NCBI GenBank assembly: GCA_902799765.1
Contig: CADCBZ010000047.1
Location: forward strand, 1-40,965
Length of the DNA: 40,965 nt
Direction: 5' to 3'
From: an uncultured Prevotellaceae bacterium
GTDB lineage: Bacteria; Bacteroidota; Bacteroidia; Bacteroidales; Bacteroidaceae
The notes under the pieces are model-generated. The model saw only the letters and a list, made by a program, of their open reading frames with translations, made no database searches and was not told where the DNA came from. Shown one piece after another: positions 35,409 through 40,965 of the stretch. A program made the translations under genes and the position numbers. Within the stretch, counting starts at the first letter, position 1; each line of letters opens with the position of its first letter.

Positions 35409-36380
35409 ATGGTGAAAAATTGGATTTTATTAGGTGATGAGGCCTTTGAGGGTTCTGAGTCAACTTGGGGAAGAATCGAACTTTCTAAGGAACAGCAGAG
35501 TAACTGGCAGAATATTGTAATGGAGCAGCTTGATTGCGCCATTGAGAAAAGTGCCAAGGTGAGAGAAATGATTGACAATAGTAACTTCATTGAACTTGAT
35601 TTCTACTTCTTTGAAAAACCCAAGGTGAAAGAAGAAGAGGTTGATGCGTTTATAAAGCTTTTGGAAGAACGCTTTAAGGACAAGCAAGTATTCCATAGAG
35701 TCTCATTCAACAGGGAGTTTTCTTGGGTCTTTATAGATTTTATGAATGTAAATTTCCAGGCTGAAGAAGAGAAGCCAGAGGAAGATGAGAAAATCTGCAT
35801 TGATGAGAATGGCAATCCCATGTCGAAAAGGAATAGCCTGACCGTTTCAGTCAGGAATCTTGCTGGTGAATGGACAGAATATGAATACCGGGATGTCAAG
35901 GGCAAAGTAGAAAAGGATGGCCAGTACAAGATAATCTTGAAAGGAAAGGAATATAATCTGGAGGGGATAAAGCATCCTAATGATGACTACAATGAATATA
36001 TAAGCAGAGAACTAACAACCATTCTTAAAAGTAGTTTTTTATATTTTGTTGAGGTTGATCAGAATACAATAATAGCAATGCCTGATGAAAATTATATCAT
36101 GGAGTTTATTGAACGGGAAGGGAAATTATTGGAGGATGCTATAAAGAATGGGGAAATTTATGGGGTAAGCATCTTAGATCGTAGTGCTTATCCTGTTCTG
36201 GACTTTTGCTTAAGTGTGCTAGATATTATTGAGAGTAAAGAAGCGATAAAAATTATAGAACAATGGGAGTGGAAAAAGCTTGAAGATGGCGAAAAAGCCA
36301 TCCAAGAGATTCAAAACTCAGATTCTAAAGATTTGAAAGAAGAAGAGCTTGAGCACCTTAACAAATTGCTTGAAAAATGA
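35409..36380 (+). CDS. Unrecognised protein, family shared with 39,972
   Basis: 323 residues. The first 110 residues (KNWILLGDEAFEGSESTWGR, then a segment SNWQNIVMEQL and a later VEEDAFIKLLEERF-like helix) align with the whole of the 138-residue protein at 39,972 (DHWLTIGDDKSYSAVRGWI). The rest is acidic, with a beta-type middle part (SLTVSVRNLAGEWTEYEYRD) and a helical end. I do not recognise a domain. The start at 35409 is chosen over GTG at 35400. It has a palindromic-operator promoter. Confidence 0.6.
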   Translation: MVKNWILLGDEAFEGSESTWGRIELSKEQQSNWQNIVMEQLDCAIEKSAKVREMIDNSNFIELDFYFFEKPKVKEEEVDAFIKLLEERFKDKQVFHRVSFNREFSWVFIDFMNVNFQAEEEKPEEDEKICIDENGNPMSKRNSLTVSVRNLAGEWTEYEYRDVKGKVEKDGQYKIILKGKEYNLEGIKHPNDDYNEYISRELTTILKSSFLYFVEVDQNTIIAMPDENYIMEFIEREGKLLEDAIKNGEIYGVSILDRSAYPVLDFCLSVLDIIESKEAIKIIEQWEWKKLEDGEKAIQEIQNSDSKDLKEEELEHLNKLLEK

Positions 36381-36405
36381 TTTTAACGGGTTGAAATAAT
36401 GAATT

Positions 36406-36624
36406 ATGATTAGAGGTATTACATTAATGAAATGCACAGAGTGCGGAAAACGTTTTTGGTGGCCGGACATTGAATTGGGAGCATCATCATTAAGCCAACC
36501 TCTCTGCTGTCCGAAGTGTGGGAGTGTCAGGACACGTCCGTCAAGACTATTTAGTCCCTTTACCTCAAACACAGTTTATAAAAAAACTGGGAACGGATGG
36601 AAATATAATATGAAAACCGATTGA
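36406..36624 (+). CDS. Small zinc-ribbon protein
   Basis: 72 residues with two Cys pairs, KCTECGKRFWW and CCPKCGSVRTRPSR, typical of a zinc ribbon. A close relative lies at 38,194 (KCTECGVLFWV and CPNCGSVKTR). The ATG at 36427 is an alternative start. Possibly a nucleic-acid or protein-binding module; the role is unknown. Confidence 0.65.
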   Translation: MIRGITLMKCTECGKRFWWPDIELGASSLSQPLCCPKCGSVRTRPSRLFSPFTSNTVYKKTGNGWKYNMKTD

Positions 36625-36628
36625 TTCT

Positions 36629-36659
36629 TTTGTAATCTGAAAGATTTTCGCTATCTTTG
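36629..36659 (+). promoter_or_regulatory. Promoter of the 36,687 gene
   Basis: TTTG (36629-36632), 19 bases, TATCTTTG (36652-36659). No palindrome of the GGACA type is present. Confidence 0.7.
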
Positions 36660-36686
36660 CGCCAATATATTTATAATTCGATGATT

Positions 36687-38102
36687 ATGAATAAACTATT
36701 AATTGATTACTGCAAATCTCGGCTGGATGATTCTAACTATAAGCCGGAATACAAGGAAGTGGCGAACGCTTCTTTTGCCAAATTCATTGTGGATGTGGCA
36801 GAGTGTATTGATGATATTAGAGAGTGCGATTTGCTCCCATTTGGTACGACAAACTACGAATATGAGTATAAGATTAACTCAAATGATCTCACAGACATGA
36901 TGGATGAGGGGATTGAGGCGATTCTTAGTGAAGATGTTTCCCAGGAGGACAAAGAAGATGGGGCTGAGAAAATCATGAATGCTGCTTATTGCGGACTCAA
37001 ATCAGCAGCATTGCTCTTAGGTGTTCACTCTATCTGTGATGTTCGCTCAAAAAAGGATATCGAGTTTGGTGGCATCTTACTCAATTTTGTTAATAGTCCT
37101 AATAGATTTACTAAACAAGGAGAGGCTTTAGCAAAAGAATTGCTTGATTTGTATTACGCAAAATACCCTGCTCCATATACGGATGCTGATGAAAAGGTCA
37201 TTGAAAAATACAGCCAAGCCTATTATGTCAATGAAGGAAAACTGGAAGAGGCAGAACTGATAGGTGATTTATTAGAATGGGATGTTATTGGTAGTGTCAG
37301 AATATTGAGCAACTGGTATGAGAAAACAATAGAAATCTTTGATCGGGATGATAAGATTGATGTTTATTGTGTTCCTTATCTTCCTTTCTGGTATGTATTA
37401 CAATGTATTCATGAAAAAGTTGGTGCAGAAAGAATGAACGAGTTGGCAGGCGTACGTCTCTGTAACGAAGAACAGACTGAAGATAGTCTCCCGCCAGTCA
37501 TTCTGCGCAATGAGCCGCTTGAGGATTCATATGGATTAACACAGGTTATTTGTGATGACACGTTCATTGATTATCATGGACAATATGTGTTCTTTGAGGA
37601 AACTGACGAGAAGAAACTATCATATAAGGTGGAAGACTATCAGTGGACAGTTTACATTCCTAAAGAGTGGGATGTTGAATCCATCCGCATCCAACGAGAT
37701 TTGACAAAGTACGTTAACAACATCCTGCCTAAGATTGCCGAGAATTTCTTCCCAGATTACTATAAAGGACTTCTTGAGGCATATGAATTACCAAAGGGAA
37801 AATGTAAAGTAACCCTTGCTGAAACAGATGGTCGATATGACAATGAAGACGGAGGAATTGATATCACAATTCCGTTCCAAATGATCAAACTACCTATCAT
37901 GTTCTTAGAACCATTAATGCTTGGTTCTTATGTCTTAGAGGGCTCTATAACAGAGAAGCGTCTCAAACGCATCAGAAATTTTGAAGTAGATGGTTATACG
38001 ACAGGATATGCAGACTACAAACTGCTGACATCAAAGTTTAAGAGAGACTACCTAGAAGACAAATATGGTAGAGCCTTATTCAAAACTGTCATTGAGGAAT
38101 GA
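36687..38102 (+). CDS. Unrecognised 471-residue protein
   Basis: A large acidic soluble protein; starts at 36687 or at the ATG six bases earlier. The C-terminal third reads like a degenerate YgjP/DUF45 (M48-like) domain. A Lys/Asn-rich approach and a segment DITIPFQMIKLPIMFLEPLM align in pattern with the usual strand and helix before HELCH, but no HExxH is present here. The assignment is tentative and the N-terminal two thirds are unknown. It has its own strong promoter. Confidence 0.6.
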   Translation: MNKLLIDYCKSRLDDSNYKPEYKEVANASFAKFIVDVAECIDDIRECDLLPFGTTNYEYEYKINSNDLTDMMDEGIEAILSEDVSQEDKEDGAEKIMNAAYCGLKSAALLLGVHSICDVRSKKDIEFGGILLNFVNSPNRFTKQGEALAKELLDLYYAKYPAPYTDADEKVIEKYSQAYYVNEGKLEEAELIGDLLEWDVIGSVRILSNWYEKTIEIFDRDDKIDVYCVPYLPFWYVLQCIHEKVGAERMNELAGVRLCNEEQTEDSLPPVILRNEPLEDSYGLTQVICDDTFIDYHGQYVFFEETDEKKLSYKVEDYQWTVYIPKEWDVESIRIQRDLTKYVNNILPKIAENFFPDYYKGLLEAYELPKGKCKVTLAETDGRYDNEDGGIDITIPFQMIKLPIMFLEPLMLGSYVLEGSITEKRLKRIRNFEVDGYTTGYADYKLLTSKFKRDYLEDKYGRALFKTVIEE

Positions 38103-38111
38103 AATATTATT

Positions 38112-38151
38112 AGAGGCGGACAAATTTAGTCCGTCTCTCCATTTATCTTTG
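38112..38151 (+). promoter_or_regulatory. Palindromic-operator promoter, copy 3
   Basis: Arms 38112-38121 and 38129-38138 (one G-T pair, at a different position from the other copies), then TATCTTTG at 38144-38151. A second TAATTTTG box is near 38177-38184, closer to the start codon. Confidence 0.7.
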
Positions 38152-38193
38152 CAGCCGATTAATAATGTGTATAACGTAATTTTGCAAAGAAGT

Positions 38194-38397
38194 ATGTTGG
38201 TAGCTTTTGGCAGAGGAAAAAGATATGTGAAATGCACAGAGTGCGGAGTATTATTTTGGGTACTAGCAGAATCTAAGATGGACTATTTATTTGGCCAAAT
38301 TCTCCGCTGTCCGAATTGTGGGAGCGTTAAGACTCGTCTGACATCGATTTTTATTAAGACTGATCACGAAATCTGGGATCAAATAACTAAAGAATAA
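38194..38397 (+). CDS. Small zinc-ribbon protein, paralogue of 36,406
   Basis: 67 residues from the ATG at 38194. Two Cys pairs, KCTECGVLFWV and CPNCGSVKTRL, align with the protein at 36,406. The longer upstream frame overlaps the preceding gene and the promoter and is rejected. Function unknown. Confidence 0.6.
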   Translation: MLVAFGRGKRYVKCTECGVLFWVLAESKMDYLFGQILRCPNCGSVKTRLTSIFIKTDHEIWDQITKE

Positions 38398-38408
38398 AGT
38401 GGAGTATT

Positions 38409-38618
38409 ATGTGTTGTTTTATGGTTGTTGATTTAATCTGCCCAAAATGTGGTGGTTCAGTTGCTTGGTGCAATGGTGGAGATGTTATTTACGACTTTTC
38501 TTCACAGTTTAAGGCTACTTGCCCTTCATGTGGTTATGAAGATTGGGAATCCAATTTCCCTAGAGGTAAAGAACGAACTGTAGAAGAACGTTTGATGTTT
38601 CAACTTAAACACATTTAG
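38409..38618 (+). CDS. Small zinc-ribbon protein
   Basis: 69 residues with CPKCGG near residue 11 and CPSCGYEDW near residue 40, a third ribbon type in this cluster. GGAG lies six bases before the start, unusually clear for this genome. Eleven bases after the previous gene, so in its operon. Function unknown. Confidence 0.6.
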   Translation: MCCFMVVDLICPKCGGSVAWCNGGDVIYDFSSQFKATCPSCGYEDWESNFPRGKERTVEERLMFQLKHI

Positions 38619-38663
38619 AAGAGTTTTATTTAGAAAAAGTCATCGTAGAATCAAATATTTCAG

Positions 38664-38702
38664 GAGGCGGACATAAAATGTCTGCCTCTCTCTTTATCTT
38701 TG
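38664..38702 (+). promoter_or_regulatory. Palindromic-operator promoter, copy 4
   Basis: Arms 38664-38673 and 38679-38688 with one G-T pair, then TATCTTTG at 38695-38702. The sequence around it, including the following GCAGCTAGAAA, is nearly identical to copy 2. Confidence 0.75.
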
Positions 38703-38740
38703 CAGCTAGAAAATGAATTGTAACAAATAAGAACATTATT

Positions 38741-39952
38741 ATGGCAAAGAAAGAAACTATCGATTTGGAAGTCATAAAAGGAATGCATCCTGATTGCTTC
38801 AATACCCCAGAAGACATTGCCAACCTAGGGTGTGATTACTGCAATGGAGAAGGAGTCAATGAGAATTGTGAGATAGGTCGTGCTCTTCTTGAAAAAGCAG
38901 CAGAAATGGGATGTGTGTATGCAATGACAGCTTTGGGTTATTTGTATCACGATGATGATTATGATGGACATGATGATGAAATTGCTTTTGAATGGTTTGT
39001 GAAAGCTGCCACTAATGGTGAATTGGAAGCTGGTTTTATGGTTGGCGTGTTCTACGATAATGGATATTATGTGGAGAAAGATGAGACTATGGCCTTTTAT
39101 CAGTACAAATTAGTCGCCTATTATGGATTTGCTGAAGCACAATTCTATGTAGGGGTTGATTATGAATATGGCATTGGGGTTTCACAAAGTTATAAATTGG
39201 CTGCGAAATGGTATCAAGTGGCAAGTAAACAGGGAAATGAGAAAGCGATGAACAACTTAGGAATGAAATATGCATGGGGCCTTGGTGTGGAAAAAGACGA
39301 AAACAAGGCATTTCAATTAGTTATGGAATCTGCTCTTAAAGATAATCCTGTTGCGATGAAGAATCTTGCCGATTTCTATTTAGATGGTGTAGGATGCCAA
39401 CGAAATACCACAAAAGCAATGGAATGGTTTCTGAAATCAAAAGAGAATGGAGAGGATATTGACTCGGCCATTATCAACATGCTTCAGCTTTTGGGACAAT
39501 CTGACTCAAAAGACCCATTATCAGAATATCAAATAGCAGAATACTATCGTAAAGGGGAAGGGCTTTCACGCTTTATAAAGATGGGGAATAGGAGAAAAGA
39601 TCAAATTAATCGCTTTCGGAATTACAAGAAGGCTGTTAAATGGTTTGTTAGAGCCGCAATACATGACCAGAGTGATAATGCAGTCATAGCCCAAGCTGCA
39701 TATTATAGACTGGGTACTATTTTTCAAGACCTTGCAGAAGACCTCTATGAAGTACGTTATGAGGAGAAGGCTATCAAATACTATACAATGGCAGCTAATT
39801 GTGGTTTGCCTATAGCTTTCTGCAAATTAGGCGAGATGTATGAAAAAAATGGTGAAGAAAAGAAAGCCATTGATTATTATAACAGAGCGGCGGACGAAGC
39901 CTATATAAAATATGGCTTCAGAACTATGAATGGATTAATAAATACGAACTAA
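38741..39952 (+). CDS. Sel1-repeat protein
   Basis: 403 residues with at least six Sel1-like (SLR) units, for example AMTALGYLYHDDDYDGHDDE, AEAQFYVGVDYEYGIGVSQS, KAMNNLGMKYAWGLGVEKDE and VAMKNLADFYLDGVGCQRNT. A further unit follows near residue 360. SLR arrays are alpha-solenoids that bind proteins. No signal peptide, so cytosolic. It is driven by the palindromic-operator promoter at 38,664. Confidence 0.88.
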   Translation: MAKKETIDLEVIKGMHPDCFNTPEDIANLGCDYCNGEGVNENCEIGRALLEKAAEMGCVYAMTALGYLYHDDDYDGHDDEIAFEWFVKAATNGELEAGFMVGVFYDNGYYVEKDETMAFYQYKLVAYYGFAEAQFYVGVDYEYGIGVSQSYKLAAKWYQVASKQGNEKAMNNLGMKYAWGLGVEKDENKAFQLVMESALKDNPVAMKNLADFYLDGVGCQRNTTKAMEWFLKSKENGEDIDSAIINMLQLLGQSDSKDPLSEYQIAEYYRKGEGLSRFIKMGNRRKDQINRFRNYKKAVKWFVRAAIHDQSDNAVIAQAAYYRLGTIFQDLAEDLYEVRYEEKAIKYYTMAANCGLPIAFCKLGEMYEKNGEEKKAIDYYNRAADEAYIKYGFRTMNGLINTN

Positions 39953-39971
39953 ATCAGCAATTGTAAGGATT

Positions 39972-40388
39972 ATGAATGACCATTGGCTAACTATTGGAGA
40001 TGATAAATCTTACTCAGCTGTGAGGGGATGGATTCATCTAAAAGAAGATGATATGCCTCATTGGCAAGCGTTGGTATTGGATAATATCAAGGCTATTAAA
40101 AATCAGAAAATGATAGAGTATGTAGAGAGGAATCCCTATATTACGATAGGAGCCTTGTTCTTTCATGGATGGAATATTAAGCAGGAGGATTTCGACCTAT
40201 TCGTAAAAGAAGTATGCGTTGAATTGGGGGATGTAAAGCCCGTATTGTGCGACATAGACTTGGCCAAAAAGAGAAAACGTAATATCATAAGCATAAGTTT
40301 TGCATCTGGTTCCATTCAAGATTTCTTCTCAAAGAGTAAGAGAGCAGAATTAAGGCTACAGTCAATTCTTAGCAGTAGAAAAAAATGA
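39972..40388 (+). CDS. Unrecognised protein, family shared with 35,409
   Basis: 138 residues. It aligns with the first 110 residues of the 35,409 protein: WLTIGDDKSYSAVRGWI with WILLGDEAFEGSESTWGRI, then a helix with HWQALVLDNIKAI. The end is basic. It looks like a single-domain version. The ATG is preceded by AAGGA. Function unknown. Confidence 0.6.
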   Translation: MNDHWLTIGDDKSYSAVRGWIHLKEDDMPHWQALVLDNIKAIKNQKMIEYVERNPYITIGALFFHGWNIKQEDFDLFVKEVCVELGDVKPVLCDIDLAKKRKRNIISISFASGSIQDFFSKSKRAELRLQSILSSRKK

Positions 40389-40394
40389 AATAAC

Positions 40395-40425
40395 TTTGCT
40401 GATTCCAGAAAAATGACTATATTTG
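40395..40425 (+). promoter_or_regulatory. Promoter of the WYL regulator gene
   Basis: TTTG (40395-40398), 19 bases, TATATTTG (40418-40425). Confidence 0.7.
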
Positions 40426-40443
40426 CCACAAAATTGAATGCAT

Positions 40444-40965
40444 ATGTCGAAACTGAAGAAATGCCTCTATCTCATTAACCTCATGGAGCGAAAGGGGCCG
40501 ATGACCCTGAAGGAGATTAATGACTATTACCAGTATTCATCACTTTGTGAAGGTGACGAGTTCCTGCCTCGTACATTTCTTAGATATAGGGAATACATCG
40601 AAGAGACCTTCCCCTGTTATATCGATTTCAATCAGCGAACGGGTAAATACGAACTTCGTCGTCACAAGGCACTTTATGGTGAGGATGATTCACTTTATGA
40701 CTATCTGCTTTCTGCCTATCATATAGAGGGTATGACGGAACTGGCCCTGAAGCATCGAGATAAGATTATGCTGACAGAAGCACCGACTGGAGTAGAGAAC
40801 GTGCAGATAATCCTTGAAGCGATTGACAAGAAGAAGGGTATAGCGTGTGACTACTATTCATTCAACAAGAATACGAAAAAGAGTCATGTACTGATTCCGT
40901 ATTTCCTGCGTACATGGGAACAGCGTTGGTATTTGGTGGCTGAGCCCGACAATCATCATCATGGA
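40444..40965 (+). CDS. WYL-domain transcriptional regulator, cut by the window edge
   Basis: 174 residues are visible and the frame stays open to the last base. The N-terminus is a helix-turn-helix (CLYLINLMERKGPMTLKEIN, then FLPRTFLRYREYIEETFP), followed by a strand reading IDFNQRTGKYEL. The WYL-type domain begins near residue 125 (IACDYYSFNKN) and includes LIPYFLRTWEQRWYLVA. Such regulators (for example BrxR, CapW) often repress defence or mobile loci. The ATG at 40444 follows a good promoter. Confidence 0.85.
   Translation, partial: MSKLKKCLYLINLMERKGPMTLKEINDYYQYSSLCEGDEFLPRTFLRYREYIEETFPCYIDFNQRTGKYELRRHKALYGEDDSLYDYLLSAYHIEGMTELALKHRDKIMLTEAPTGVENVQIILEAIDKKKGIACDYYSFNKNTKKSHVLIPYFLRTWEQRWYLVAEPDNHHHG

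Noticed and set aside
1-40965. tRNA or rRNA genes
   Set aside because: I saw no cloverleaf-like or conserved rRNA segments in the intergenic gaps, all of which are short.

Overview
The window looks like a chromosomal segment of a Bacteroidales bacterium, most probably Prevotella or a close relative (Segatella, Xylanibacter). The grounds are the recurring Bacteroidetes promoter form TTTG-N19-21-TAnnTTTG, weak or absent Shine-Dalgarno sequences, a propeller-type hybrid regulator ending in an AraC helix-turn-helix, a metal-type KDO-8-phosphate synthase, and a B12-dependent methylmalonyl-CoA mutase large subunit. Taxonomy is inferred from these traits, not from a search.

Left part (about 1-24,150): ordinary chromosome. 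In order: methylmalonyl-CoA mutase large subunit with a strong terminator; a lipid- or quinone-type methyltransferase overlapping a geranylgeranyl-reductase-like flavoprotein; a small conserved protein; a minus-strand pair pgk and DUF3298-type exported protein; queC convergent with radA; a substrate-binding lipoprotein and a TPR protein; a minus-strand envelope operon reading kdsA, kdsD, a hybrid regulator, a phospholipase-D/cardiolipin-synthase-like protein and an acyltransferase; a large MscS channel; a BadF-type sugar kinase and a cytidylate-kinase-like protein. Two points stand out. The hybrid regulator has lost its kinase histidine, its ATPase domain and its receiver aspartate. The pgk gene has no ATG or GTG start.

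Middle part (24,150-27,430): the accessory region begins. A YaaW-like (UPF0174/DUF3944) protein and a soluble M48 protease form a pair. They are followed by two small genes, a duplicated fragment of the protease tail, and an unrecognised 219-residue protein.

AT-rich cassette (about 27,434-34,540): five tightly packed genes in one direction. They encode a membrane protein with two adjacent helices, an Hsp70/actin-fold ATPase, a 1030-residue HerA/FtsK-like ATPase, a 274-residue protein ending in a His-Me DNA/RNA nuclease of the polymorphic-toxin type, and a YezG/DUF600-type immunity protein. It is preceded by a promoter, a leader of about 150 bases and a 15-codon reading frame that may be a truncated host gene. 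I propose it as a candidate for a poorly described toxin-handling or toxin-delivery system. The coupling of chaperone, pump, toxin and immunity is seen in gene order; the function is inference.

Right part (34,570-40,965): a cluster of small zinc-ribbon proteins, unrecognised proteins, a Sel1-repeat protein and, at the right edge, the start of a WYL-domain regulator. Several genes are paralogues of one another. Four promoters in the accessory part (at 24,191, 35,341, 38,112 and 38,664) share one layout, GGACA-N5-(T/A)GTC-N12-TATCTTTG, in which an inverted repeat stands where the usual -33 TTTG should be. They may form a common regulon.
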